A stretch of DNA of 42,934 nucleotides from Halomonas cupida (GTDB lineage: Bacteria > Pseudomonadota > Gammaproteobacteria > Pseudomonadales > Halomonadaceae): the NCBI RefSeq assembly GCF_900142755.1, contig NZ_FRCA01000004.1:355712-398645 (forward strand). The letters run 5' to 3'. Within the stretch, counting starts at the first letter, position 1. The number at the start of each line of letters is the position of its first letter. The notes below the pieces were generated by a model. The model had not been told where the DNA came from. It ran no database searches and saw only the letters and a program-made list of their open reading frames with translations. This document shows positions 30,841 to 39,153 of the stretch, piece after piece. A program made the translations under genes and the position numbers.

Positions 30841-30858
30841 GATGTTAGCGCTAACATC
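30841..30858. promoter_or_regulatory. LacI-family operator palindrome
   Basis: Perfect 18-bp palindrome GATGTTAGCGCTAACATC in the 303-bp gap between ltnD and the LacI regulator. A central CG with TTAGCGCTAA arms is typical of LacI/GntR-type repressor sites. It probably controls both divergent transcripts. Just to its left lies a 15-bp duplication (GTACGGAAAAGACCA, ATATGGAAAAGCCCA). Confidence 0.82.
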
Positions 30859-31027
30859 CATTATTAGAACAGCAGGAGGAGTGTCGCAAGCCCGGCATCC
30901 TCGAGCTCGACCAAAGTCCAGGGGCCATGCGCTCGAACGGACGCCGGACCATCAGGGGCGCCTGACCAGCAGGAGAAACATCCGCCCTGCTCAGAGGTCG
31001 AACAACACTACCGCAGAGGAGCCAGGG

Positions 31028-32062
31028 ATGAGCGAATCTCCCCGACATGAACGCCGCCGCCGCAAGGGGCTCGACAGCCCGACTCTCTCCGACGTGGCAC
31101 GCGAGGCCGGCGTATCCTCGATCACGGTGTCTCGGGTCATCAACTCCCCGGACAGTGTGCGCGAGAGCACCCGTCTCAAGATCGAGGCCGCCATCGAGCG
31201 GGTCGGCTATGTACGCAACATGGTTGCCGGAAGCCTGGCTTCGGCACGTTCGCAGTTCATTCCGGTGATCGTGCCCTCGCTGTCCAATGTGGTGTTCATC
31301 GAGGTCATCCAGGGTCTACAGGCGACCTTCGAGCAGCATGGCTACCAGATTCTACTCGGCAACACCGACTACAGCATGGAGCGCGAGGAAGAGCTGATTC
31401 ACACCTTTCTCGGCTGGTCACCCACCGCCCTGGTGACAACCGGGCTGCGCCATCAACCCGGCGTCCAGGCATTGCTTGGGCGCTATGCCCACCCGCTGGT
31501 GGAGATCATGGAGTCAGGTGACGCCATCGATATGAGCGTGGGCATGTCGCATTATCACGCCGGCCAGCGCATGGCCGATTATCTGGTGACACAGGGCTAT
31601 CGACACATCGTCTTTGCCGGCACCCAGATGGACGGCAATTACCGGGCTCGCCAGCGTTACCAGGGACATTGCGACAGACTGGTGCAACAGGGCATGGAAG
31701 CCCCTCTGCTGGAATGGCATTCCTCCAGCCAGTTCGAGCTGGGAGCCACGGCGCTGGATGAGGTGCGACGTCAGTACCCACAGGCAGACGCGATCCACTT
31801 CGCCGACGATGTCATGGCCTGCGGCGCCATTCTTCACGCCAACCGCTATGGACTACGCATTCCCCAGGAGATTGCCATCGCCGGCTTTACCTGCCTGCCC
31901 TTCGGCCAGTGCCTGACACCACGCCTGACCACCATCTCGTCACCCCGCGAAGCCATCGGCCGCCACGCTGCCATGCAGATCATCACCCGCCTCAAGGGCG
32001 AGCAACCCGACGAAGTCAACATCGACCTGGGGTTCGAGCTGGTTCCCGGTGAAAGTGCCTGA
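31028..32062 (+). CDS. LacI-family transcriptional regulator (GntR-like) of the threonate/erythronate operon
   Basis: A 344-residue repressor. The LacI helix-turn-helix is at about residues 18-40 (PTLSDVAREAGVSSITVSRV), followed by the hinge region RVGYVRNMVAGSLASARS. The sugar-binding periplasmic-protein-like domain has FIPVIVPSLSNVVFIEVIQG, ILLGNTDYSMEREEELIHTF and VNIDLGFELVPGES. The pattern resembles gluconate-type GntR repressors. ATG 31028 follows GAGGAG; the frame is open further left to 30782, but that part covers the operator. Divergent from ltnD with a shared palindrome, it is the obvious local regulator; the effector is likely a tetronate or its oxo/phospho derivative. Confidence 0.9.
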   Translation: MSESPRHERRRRKGLDSPTLSDVAREAGVSSITVSRVINSPDSVRESTRLKIEAAIERVGYVRNMVAGSLASARSQFIPVIVPSLSNVVFIEVIQGLQATFEQHGYQILLGNTDYSMEREEELIHTFLGWSPTALVTTGLRHQPGVQALLGRYAHPLVEIMESGDAIDMSVGMSHYHAGQRMADYLVTQGYRHIVFAGTQMDGNYRARQRYQGHCDRLVQQGMEAPLLEWHSSSQFELGATALDEVRRQYPQADAIHFADDVMACGAILHANRYGLRIPQEIAIAGFTCLPFGQCLTPRLTTISSPREAIGRHAAMQIITRLKGEQPDEVNIDLGFELVPGESA

Positions 32063-32110
32063 ACCAGCACTGCATCCCCCCACGCCTCCACTCTTTCACT
32101 TACTCACTTA

Positions 32111-32447
32111 TTAACATGGCAATCAAATAGCTCATCCTGATCGATGTGATTGTCGTCCGCACCCCACTGGCGCAGATGCGCGGATCTGCTGGTGTGGTGC
32201 GGTCTCGCGTCGGCCTGATGGCCGACGGCGGCACGTCCCTGTGTCGCCATTAACCCAACATGAAAGCATGCCGGGTTAATAACATGGCAATCAAATAGCT
32301 CATCCCGATCGATTTGATTTTCGTCCGCACCACACTGGCGCAGATGCGCGGATCTGCTGGTGTGGTGCGGTCTCGCGTCGGCCTGATGGCCGACGGCGGC
32401 ACGTCCCTGTGCCGCCATTAACCCAACATGAAAGCATGCCGGGTTAA
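32111..32447 (-). mobile_element. MITE-like multi-hairpin element, second head-to-tail dimer
   Basis: Two full copies in reverse orientation (32111-32279 and 32280-32447), 49 bp after the LacI regulator stop. Termini read TTAACATGGCA and GGGTTAA. The internal junction, read on the minus strand, is CATGTTATTAACCC, identical to the dimer at 2.0-2.3 kb. The second copy matches the consensus stems closely. Flanks are rich in short repeats (CACTTACGCACCTA twice after the dimer). The long open frame across it is not a gene. Confidence 0.85.
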
Positions 32448-32743
32448 TCTCTCACTTACGCACCTATTTCACTTACGCACCTATCCATCCATTCATTCAT
32501 CCCACCATTCACCCGCCCATCCCGATAATTTGTACAACGAATGAAAATATGTTCATTTGTACTCAACCATTACCTATGATCAATATAAGATCACCTGAGC
32601 GATTTCATTTTTCTAAATTTAAACAATATGTTACTTAATGACGACACCAAAGTATAAGAAGATCTCGCCAGTTATTCTTTGACTGGGCGGCACAATGCAT
32701 CAAACATAAGATCAAACAACGATCACATGTTTGAGGCACTGTC
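32448..32743 (+). promoter_or_regulatory. AT-rich promoter region of the ABC transporter operon
   Basis: 296 bp, distinctly more AT-rich than its surroundings. It contains CACTTACGCACCTA direct repeats near the left edge and an inverted repeat AATGAA-AATATG-TTCATT at 32540-32557. GTTCATTTG (32551-32559) and AACGATCACA (32718-32727) both recur in the transaldolase promoter region. Several GATCA half-sites are present. A SorC-type regulator encoded nearby is a plausible binder. No gene is seen; individual promoter boxes are not clear enough to call. Confidence 0.55.
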
Positions 32744-34225
32744 ATGTCCACCCCCCTGCTGCATGCTGAAGGCATCGCCAAATCCTTCTCCGGCGTCCCG
32801 GCACTGACCAACGGTCAGTTGTCACTCCGCGCGGGAACGGTACATGCCCTGTGTGGCGGTAATGGCGCCGGCAAGTCCACGCTGCTCAACGTACTCATGG
32901 GAATCCTGCAACGCGACGCAGGGTACGTGCAGATCGATGGGCGGGAGGTGAATTTCCCTTCACCTCATGATGCCCTGGATACCGGCATCGCCATGATCAG
33001 CCAGGAGCTGGAGCCAGTGCCCGACATGACCGTGGCCGAGAACATCTTCCTCGGACGCGAACCGCGCCTTATGGGCGCACTTGTCGACCACCGCCGCATG
33101 CGACTGCAGGCCGAACAACTGCTAAGGGAGCTTGAGCTCCACCTACCCGCCAACGCACGCCTGGGCAGCCTCAGCATCGCCGACATGCAGATGGTCGAGA
33201 TCGCACGAGCCATTTCCCGCGATGCCCGCGTGATCATCATGGACGAACCAACGTCCGCCATCGGCGAGCGCGAGACCGAATTGCTGTTTGCCGCAGTGGA
33301 GCGGCTCAAGGCCCGCGGCACTGGGATCATCTATGTATCACACCGCATGAATGAGCTATATCGAATCGCCGATGACTACACCATCATGCGCGACGGCACC
33401 TTTATCGAGACCGGCGCCATGGCTGACATCGACCGCCATCGGCTGATCACCACTGTGCTCGGCAAGGAACTGGACGAGGAGTACGCCAAGTACAACCGAC
33501 CCGGAGCCGACACACTGCTGGAAGTTGACGACTACGGCCGCGGCAAGGATTTCGAGCGGGTCTCACTGGACCTCAAGGCGGGTGAGATCCTCGGTATCTT
33601 CGGCCTGATGGGCTCCGGACGCAGCGAATTCCTCGACGCCCTGTTCGGCGCCGCTCCCGCCGAGCGAGGCAGCGCCCGACTGCGAGGCGCCCCATTCCAG
33701 CCCCGCGAACCAGGTGACGCCATGCGTGCCGGCATCGCCTATGTCACGGAAGATCGCAAGGGCAGCGGACTGGTCATGGGTGCCAGCATCAAGCGCAACG
33801 TGACCCTTGCCTCGATTCCCGACGTCGCTCGCAATAGCCTGATTCACGAGGGAATGGAAGACGCCGTTGCCACCCCCTTTGTCGAACGCCTGCAGATCAA
33901 GGCCAGCTCACTGGACATGCCGGTCAAGCAGATGAGCGGCGGCAACCAGCAGAAAGTCGTACTGGCCAAATGGCTGCAGACCCAACCGAGCATCCTGCTG
34001 CTCGATGAGCCCACGCGCGGCGTGGATGTCGGCGCCAAGCGCGAGATCTATGCCTTCATGTCGGAATTCGCCCGCGATGACCGCGCCATCATCATGACGT
34101 CATCGGAAATCCCCGAAGTCCTGGGCATGAGCGACAGAGTCATCGTGTTCCGCAAGGGCCGGATCAGCGGAGAGCTTCACGGCGACGAGCTGACCCAGGA
34201 AAACCTGGTACGACTGTCATCCTGA
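32744..34225 (+). CDS. Sugar ABC transporter ATP-binding protein (RbsA/XylG type)
   Basis: A 493-residue tandem ATPase of the CUT2 (ribose-type) family. Domain 1 has Walker A GGNGAGKSTLLN near residue 38, signature LSIADMQMVEIARA and Walker B VIIMDEP. Domain 2 has the degenerate Walker A GLMGSGRSEFLDALFG near residue 288, the signature MSGGNQQKVVLAKWL and LLLDEPTRGVDVG. It powers import through the RbsC-like permease encoded 79 bp downstream. GAGG is 9 bases before the ATG. The first gene of the ABC-SDR operon. A threitol or erythritol-type substrate is inferred from the kinase and isomerase genes nearby; a pentose is an alternative. Confidence 0.93.
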   Translation: MSTPLLHAEGIAKSFSGVPALTNGQLSLRAGTVHALCGGNGAGKSTLLNVLMGILQRDAGYVQIDGREVNFPSPHDALDTGIAMISQELEPVPDMTVAENIFLGREPRLMGALVDHRRMRLQAEQLLRELELHLPANARLGSLSIADMQMVEIARAISRDARVIIMDEPTSAIGERETELLFAAVERLKARGTGIIYVSHRMNELYRIADDYTIMRDGTFIETGAMADIDRHRLITTVLGKELDEEYAKYNRPGADTLLEVDDYGRGKDFERVSLDLKAGEILGIFGLMGSGRSEFLDALFGAAPAERGSARLRGAPFQPREPGDAMRAGIAYVTEDRKGSGLVMGASIKRNVTLASIPDVARNSLIHEGMEDAVATPFVERLQIKASSLDMPVKQMSGGNQQKVVLAKWLQTQPSILLLDEPTRGVDVGAKREIYAFMSEFARDDRAIIMTSSEIPEVLGMSDRVIVFRKGRISGELHGDELTQENLVRLSS

Positions 34226-34304
34226 TGACACTTCTCTCCAGGACACCGAAACCCTCTCCATCACACTCAACACAACAACTGCCAGCCATCTGTGGGGACT
34301 CAAG

Positions 34305-35297
34305 ATGAACCAGGCCAGCTCCAGTGCCACACCAACCACCAGCGCCACGGACCACAGGAACCGCATCACCGGCTTCCTGAGTGACTACGGCATCATTGTC
34401 GCCTTCATTGTGCTGTGCGTGATCCTGTCCGTGGTGTCACCGTACTTTCTAGGCGTCAACAACCTGCTCAATGTGCTGCGCCAGGTATCGATCAATGGCG
34501 TGCTGGCCATCGGCATGACCTTCGTGATCCTGACCCGCGGCATTGATCTCTCTGTAGGGTCGATGATGGCCTTTGCCGCCATGGTGGCCGCCAGTTTCGC
34601 GGTGGTGGACTCCGGCATGCCACTGATCGTGCCACTGACGCTGGGCCTGGCCGCCGGCCTGGCACTGGGCTGCGTCAATGGCGTCATGGTGGCACGCTTC
34701 GCCATTCCTCCCTTCGTCATGACCCTTGGCATGCTCAGCATGGCGCGCGGCCTGACCTACATCTACAGCGACGGCATGCCGATCTCCAGCCTGTCCCCCA
34801 GCTTCCTGTGGCTTGGTCAGGGCATGGTCGTCGGCATTCCAGTCCCCGTGATCCTGTTCGCCGCCGTCTTCATGCTGGCCTGGTTCACCCTGCGCTATAC
34901 CACCTTCGGCCGCTATGTCTACGCGGTCGGCGGCAACCCTACTGCAGCACGCCTGTCCGGCATCAAGGTCAGCCGCATCACCTTCAGCGTCTATGCCATT
35001 TCCGGACTGCTCTGCGGACTGGCGGGCCTGATGATCGCCGCCCGCACTTCGGCAGCCCTCCCCCAGGCCGGCGTCGCCTATGAGCTCGACGCCATCGCTG
35101 CCGTGGTTATCGGCGGCACCAGCCTGGCCGGGGGAAAGGGACGCATCGTCGGCACTCTGTTCGGCGTACTGATCATCGGCGTGATCAACAACGGCCTCGA
35201 CCTGCTCGGCGTATCGTCCTTCTATCAGCAACTGGTCAAGGGCGCGATCATCGTCGTCGCCGTGATGCTCGACCGATCCCGCCTGAGCAACACGTAA
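34305..35297 (+). CDS. Sugar ABC transporter permease (RbsC type)
   Basis: A 330-residue integral membrane permease of the ribose/CUT2 family with eight to ten hydrophobic segments. Landmarks: NLLNVLRQVSINGVLAIGMT, FVILTRGIDLSVGSMMAFAA, GCVNGVMVARFAIPPFVMTL, GMLSMARGLTYIY, YAVGGNPTAARLSGIKV, and ELDAIAAVVIGGTSLAGGKG near the C-terminus. These are the standard RbsC signatures. Length is normal. GGGG lies about 9 bases before the ATG. Only one permease gene is present, which is normal for this family because it forms a homodimer. The long opposite-strand open frame in the same region is a shadow. Confidence 0.93.
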   Translation: MNQASSSATPTTSATDHRNRITGFLSDYGIIVAFIVLCVILSVVSPYFLGVNNLLNVLRQVSINGVLAIGMTFVILTRGIDLSVGSMMAFAAMVAASFAVVDSGMPLIVPLTLGLAAGLALGCVNGVMVARFAIPPFVMTLGMLSMARGLTYIYSDGMPISSLSPSFLWLGQGMVVGIPVPVILFAAVFMLAWFTLRYTTFGRYVYAVGGNPTAARLSGIKVSRITFSVYAISGLLCGLAGLMIAARTSAALPQAGVAYELDAIAAVVIGGTSLAGGKGRIVGTLFGVLIIGVINNGLDLLGVSSFYQQLVKGAIIVVAVMLDRSRLSNT

Positions 35298-35422
35298 ATG
35301 CACCATCTTGATGCACCACACCATGGGGGCGAGAACACCGCCCCTCGACACAACGACGATCCACATCTCTGCAAATCGACATCACCACAGCCAACAACCA
35401 CAAGAACGGGGAAGCTGACGCC

Positions 35423-36415
35423 ATGAAAACCACACTCCACAGGATTGCCTTCACTGCTCTGGCCACAGCCATTTCCACCAGCGCTCTGGCCGAAGACCCA
35501 CTGCGCATTGGTGCTGCTACTTATGGCCTGCAGGGCGAATTCATGCAGCTCTGGAGCAACGCGCTTGAGGCCCACCCGGCCGTCCTGAGCGGCGATGTCG
35601 AAGTTACGGTCTTCGATGGCCGCTACGATGCGCTGGTCCAGTCCAACCAGTTCGACAGCATGATCACCCGCCAGTACGACGCCATTCTCTTTGTGCCCAT
35701 TGATGCTGACGCCTGCGTGGCCCCGGTGATCAAGGCTTCCGCTGCCGGCATCCCGGTGGTCGGCTCCAACACCCGCTGCAACACCGATCAACTGGCGTCC
35801 TTCGTCGGCTCGGACGACGTACTGGCGGGACAGATGGTCGCTCAGCAGGTGATCGACCAGATCGGTGACAACGGCAAGGTCGTGGTACTGGAAGGCCCCA
35901 TCGGTCAGTCAGCACAGATCGACCGCGGCGAAGGCATCGACAAGGTGCTGGCCGAGAACCCCGGCATCGAGGTCCTGGAGCGACGCACCGCCAACTGGTC
36001 CCGCGCCGAGGCACTGTCGCTGATGGAAAACTGGCTGACCGCACACCGCGACGAGATCGGCGGCGTGATCGCCCAGAACGATGAAATGGCCATCGGCGCC
36101 ATCCAGGCCATCATCGCCAGCGGCCGCTCACCGAATGATATCGCCATCGCCGGTGTCGACGGCATCACCGACGCCCTCAAGGCAGTGACACAGGAACAGA
36201 TGGCGACCATCCTCCAGGATGCCACAGCCCAGGCCCAGGGCGCACTGGACGTTGCTCTGGCCCGTCTCGGCAAGGCCGATGAGGTGCCACTGTCAGATAT
36301 CTGGGAGCGCTACCCGGAACTTGAGTGGGCCGGTGGCGAAGCCGATACCTACAACATTCCGTGGACCCTGGTCGACCAGGACAACGTCGCAGAGCTGCTC
36401 GAACAACGTCAGTAA
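35423..36415 (+). CDS. Sugar ABC transporter substrate-binding protein (RbsB type)
   Basis: A 330-residue periplasmic receptor of the type I (ribose-binding-like) class. Signal peptide residues 1-23 end in STSALA-ED. The mature protein has LRIGAATYGLQGEFMQLWSN, ILFVPIDADACVAPVIKASA, GIPVVGSNTRCN, VLEGPIGQSAQIDRGEGIDK, and VIAQNDEMAIGAIQAIIASG with IAIAGVDGITDAL. These correspond to the inner faces of the two lobes. It lies after the permease gene, 125 bp on, and 11 bp before the SDR gene. The ligand is inferred, from the pathway genes, to be a small polyol such as threitol. Confidence 0.92.
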   Translation: MKTTLHRIAFTALATAISTSALAEDPLRIGAATYGLQGEFMQLWSNALEAHPAVLSGDVEVTVFDGRYDALVQSNQFDSMITRQYDAILFVPIDADACVAPVIKASAAGIPVVGSNTRCNTDQLASFVGSDDVLAGQMVAQQVIDQIGDNGKVVVLEGPIGQSAQIDRGEGIDKVLAENPGIEVLERRTANWSRAEALSLMENWLTAHRDEIGGVIAQNDEMAIGAIQAIIASGRSPNDIAIAGVDGITDALKAVTQEQMATILQDATAQAQGALDVALARLGKADEVPLSDIWERYPELEWAGGEADTYNIPWTLVDQDNVAELLEQRQ

Positions 36416-36426
36416 GGACCCATACC

Positions 36427-37182
36427 ATGGACGTCAACTACTCCCTATCCCTGGACGGCAAGGTGGCGCTGGTGACCGGCGCCGCTGCCGGTATCGGCAA
36501 GTGCATCGCCGAAGCTTATCTGAGCCAGGGCGCCCGTGTAGTTCTGGTCGACCGCAACCCCGAGGTCACCGATATCGCAGCTTCACTGGGAGGCAAGAAT
36601 GCCGCGGGCATCGTCGCTGACCTGACCCGCAGCGACAGCCTCAATGATGCCGTGGAACAGGCTCTGGAAGCCTTCGGCGGTATCGACATTCTGGTCAACT
36701 CGGCAGGAGTGGTGGAACTGCAGCCTGCTGAGGCGTTCTCCGAGGAAAACTGGGATCGCACCATGTCGATCAATCTCAAGAGCGTGTTCATGATGTGCCA
36801 GGCAGTGGGCCGACACATGCTCGAACGCGGCCAGGGCCGAATCATCAACCTTGCCTCCCAGGCCGGCCTGGTGGCACTGGACCAACACCTGGCCTACTGC
36901 GCCAGCAAGGCTGGTGTGATCTCGCTGACCAAAGGACTGGCACTGGAGTGGTCACCGCGCGGCATCAACGTCAACGCCATCTCGCCCACGGTGGTATTGA
37001 CCGAGCTGGGCCGCAAGGCCTGGGCAGGCGAGGTCGGCGAAGCCATGAAACAGAAGATCCCCACCCGGCGCTTTGCCGAACCCGAGGAGATAGCCATGGC
37101 CGCCCTCTACCTTGCCGGCAATGGCTCGGGGATGATCAGCGGCGAGAACCTGGTGATCGACGGCGGCTATACCGCTCAGTAA
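36427..37182 (+). CDS. Short-chain dehydrogenase/reductase, candidate D-threitol (polyol) dehydrogenase
   Basis: A 251-residue classical SDR. Nucleotide motif TGAAAGIGK at residues 17-25, NSAG at 91-94, and the catalytic Ser144, Tyr157 and Lys161 in SQAGLVALDQHLAYCASKAG. Length and motifs are normal. AAGGA lies about 10 bases before the ATG at 36427, 11 bp after the SBP stop; the frame extends left to 36325 inside the SBP gene. As the last gene of an ABC polyol operon next to DerK- and DerI-like genes, it probably oxidises a tetritol to erythrulose, like the SDR DthD known for D-threitol. Other polyols cannot be excluded from sequence. A strong terminator follows. Confidence 0.78.
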   Translation: MDVNYSLSLDGKVALVTGAAAGIGKCIAEAYLSQGARVVLVDRNPEVTDIAASLGGKNAAGIVADLTRSDSLNDAVEQALEAFGGIDILVNSAGVVELQPAEAFSEENWDRTMSINLKSVFMMCQAVGRHMLERGQGRIINLASQAGLVALDQHLAYCASKAGVISLTKGLALEWSPRGINVNAISPTVVLTELGRKAWAGEVGEAMKQKIPTRRFAEPEEIAMAALYLAGNGSGMISGENLVIDGGYTAQ

Positions 37183-37203
37183 CACTGATATTGCGCATCT
37201 ACG

Positions 37204-37237
37204 AAGGAAAGCCAGCGCTTGCGCTGGCGTTCCTTTA
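37204..37237 (+). terminator. Rho-independent terminator of the ABC-SDR operon
   Basis: Stem AAGGAA-a-GCCAGCGC, TT loop, GCGCTGGC-g-TTCCTT, followed by TATTAA. It is a strong, almost perfect 14-bp stem 22 bp after the SDR stop. A full copy of the multi-hairpin element begins directly behind it. Confidence 0.9.
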
Positions 37238-37406
37238 TTAACCCGGCATGCTTTCATGTTGGGTTAATGGCGGCACAGGGACGTGCCGCCGTCGGCCATC
37301 AGGCCGACGCGAGACCGCACCACACCAGCAGATCCTCGCATCTGCGCCAGTGTGGTGTGGACGACAATCAAATCGATCAGGATGAGCTATTTGATTGCCA
37401 TGTTAA
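37238..37406 (+). mobile_element. MITE-like multi-hairpin element, single copy
   Basis: A 169-bp copy in + orientation, from TTAACCCGGCATG to GCCATGTTAA. All the stems of the consensus are intact apart from one base (CTCGCATCTGC in place of CGCGCATCTGC). The left flank ends in TA and the right flank begins TA, consistent with a duplicated TA target. It lies directly behind the SDR terminator and before arfB. Confidence 0.87.
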
Positions 37407-37464
37407 TAGCCCCTCTCGGACACCATAACCTCCTCCTCTCGGGCCACCTTGATCGATGCCCAAC

Positions 37465-37480
37465 CCTGGCTTAAGCCAGG
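37465..37480. promoter_or_regulatory. 16-bp palindrome upstream of arfB
   Basis: CCTGGCTTAAGCCAGG is a perfect palindrome 74 bp before the arfB start. It could be an operator or a short hairpin; no T-run follows. Its role is unknown. Confidence 0.4.
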
Positions 37481-37554
37481 CGCATGCATTGACGCTGCGC
37501 CGGACTCCGCGTACAACCCAGGCTTGACCACAGCAAAGAATCCACGGAGACCCT

Positions 37555-37968
37555 ATGCTCCCGATCTCCCACAAGGTGAGCATCCCCGACAACGAGATCG
37601 AATTGAACGCGGTACGCGCACAGGGCGCAGGCGGCCAGAACGTGAACAAGGTATCGTCGGCCATTCACCTGCGTTTTGATATCCGCGCCTCGTCGCTGCC
37701 GGATGCCTACAAGGAGCGCCTGCTGCAGCGAAACGATCAGCGCATCTCCTCGGAAGGCATCGTGGTCATCAAGGCCCAGGCCCACCGTCGCCAGGAGCTC
37801 AACCGGGCTGACGCCCTGGCGCGGCTGCAGGAGTTGGTGCGCTCGGCAATGGTGACTCCGAAGAAGCGCGTCGCCACACGACCCAGCAAGTCATCAAGAA
37901 AGCGGCGGGTCGACAACAAGACTCGTCGCGGACAGATCAAGGCCGGGCGGAAAAAGGTCGAAGACTAA
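37555..37968 (+). CDS. arfB: Alternative ribosome-rescue factor ArfB
   Basis: A 137-residue peptidyl-tRNA hydrolase that frees stalled ribosomes lacking a stop codon. The catalytic GGQ is in VRAQGAGGQNVNKVSSAIHL, with the preceding ISHKVSIPDNEIELNAV. DQRISSEGIVVIKAQAHRRQ follows, and the basic C-terminal tail (KKRVATRPSKSSRKRRVDNK) enters the empty mRNA channel, as known for the family. Length agrees with E. coli ArfB (140). GGAG is 8 bases before the ATG. It is not related in function to the flanking sugar genes and appears to be transcribed on its own. Confidence 0.95.
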   Translation: MLPISHKVSIPDNEIELNAVRAQGAGGQNVNKVSSAIHLRFDIRASSLPDAYKERLLQRNDQRISSEGIVVIKAQAHRRQELNRADALARLQELVRSAMVTPKKRVATRPSKSSRKRRVDNKTRRGQIKAGRKKVED

Positions 37969-38002
37969 ACGCGGCGCCTCCGACAAACCGATGAGCACCG
38001 AT

Positions 38003-38995
38003 CTAGCCCAGCGGCAGCTCTTCTCCTGACCGGGTGGCCTCATCCAGACGGATGATGGTATGGGCATTGGTGGCACTGGTGGCCAGGGTGTCGATCACGC
38101 CAGTACGCAGCGCGCCGAGGATGCCTACGGCCTTGGTATGCTCGCTGGCGATGGCAACTACGTCGGGAATGCGGGTTAGATCCTGGATATTGAGGCCGAC
38201 GACGCGCCCCTGCATCGGAGTGACCGAAGGGCGACCATGGATGTCGATGAAGTCATAACCCATCATGTCGCCAACGGTACCTGACAGGCGAGCCTCGGCG
38301 ATTTCCTGTGGGGTGAACCAGCCCATGCGCACCATGTTGCTGTTCTCGCTGACATCGCCCACACCGATCAGGGCAATGTCGGCTCGGCGCGCACGATCCA
38401 GGGTCTGACGCACCGTCGGATTCTCGTAAAGCACGTCACGCAGATCGGTGTTCTGCACCAGCGCCGGAGCGTAGAGGGTTTCACTCTCTCCACCGAAACG
38501 GCTCGCCAGGCGGCGGCAGATATGGTCGGGGTTCATGTACTCCCCGGCACGCAGCGAACCACCGATGGCACAGACAAAGGACACGTCCAGCCCACGCTCG
38601 CCGAACACATTGTCGGCCACGGCCCCCACGTTACGCCCCATACCAACAGCGACGATATGACCATCGGCCAGAGTCCGCGATAGGTGATCGGCAACCAGGC
38701 TGGCCACCGCCGAGCGCTGCGCATCCCCATCGGCATGATCCAGCGCCACCAAGGCACGCTTGAGACCAAAGCGGCGCTTCAGCTCCTGCTCGATCTCGGC
38801 ACTGACGGCAGGATGCTGACGTACTCGAACATCGACAATACCCTCGACCTGAGCCCGCTTGAGCAGGCGCCCTACCCGGATCCGCGACAATCCCAGGCGA
38901 TTGGCAATGACCTCCTGCGTCTCACCCTGCACATAGTAGAGAGTGGCGATCTCGGTCATCAGGTCGATATCAGCAGTTTCCACGCGGTCATTCAT
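38003..38995 (-). CDS. SorC/DeoR-type sugar-binding transcriptional regulator
   Basis: A 330-residue regulator of the SorC family. The N-terminal helix-turn-helix is at about residues 12-50 (IATLYYVQGETQEVIANRLG then LSRIRVGRLLKRAQVEGIVD). The C-terminal sugar-phosphate domain carries GHIVAVGMGRNVGAVADNVF, VCAIGGSLRAGE, ADIALIGVGDVSENSNMVRM, TVGDMMGYDFID and VVAIASEHTKAVGILGALRT. EryD, which controls erythritol use in Brucella, belongs to the same family. The ATG at 38995 has AGGA about 10 bases upstream; the frame runs open to 39106 without family sequence. It lies behind the derI-derK-like genes and probably controls them and the ABC operon. Confidence 0.88.
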   Translation of the reverse strand: MNDRVETADIDLMTEIATLYYVQGETQEVIANRLGLSRIRVGRLLKRAQVEGIVDVRVRQHPAVSAEIEQELKRRFGLKRALVALDHADGDAQRSAVASLVADHLSRTLADGHIVAVGMGRNVGAVADNVFGERGLDVSFVCAIGGSLRAGEYMNPDHICRRLASRFGGESETLYAPALVQNTDLRDVLYENPTVRQTLDRARRADIALIGVGDVSENSNMVRMGWFTPQEIAEARLSGTVGDMMGYDFIDIHGRPSVTPMQGRVVGLNIQDLTRIPDVVAIASEHTKAVGILGALRTGVIDTLATSATNAHTIIRLDEATRSGEELPLG

Positions 38996-39153
38996 TGCAC
39001 GATTCCTGGTGCAGCTCGCTGAAGGGTGTAACAACAATTCGCGGCACACGATAGCATAACTACCGGTCACCCGGCCCTGCCCATATAGGCGCACGCCTCC
39101 TCCCATGGATACCCGACCATGGAGCAGGAAGCGTGCACAGAGCGATCAAATCA

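Noticed and set aside
34449..35366. 305-codon open frame opposite the ABC permease gene
   Set aside because: His/Asp/Gly/Gln-rich antisense shadow of a highly hydrophobic permease.
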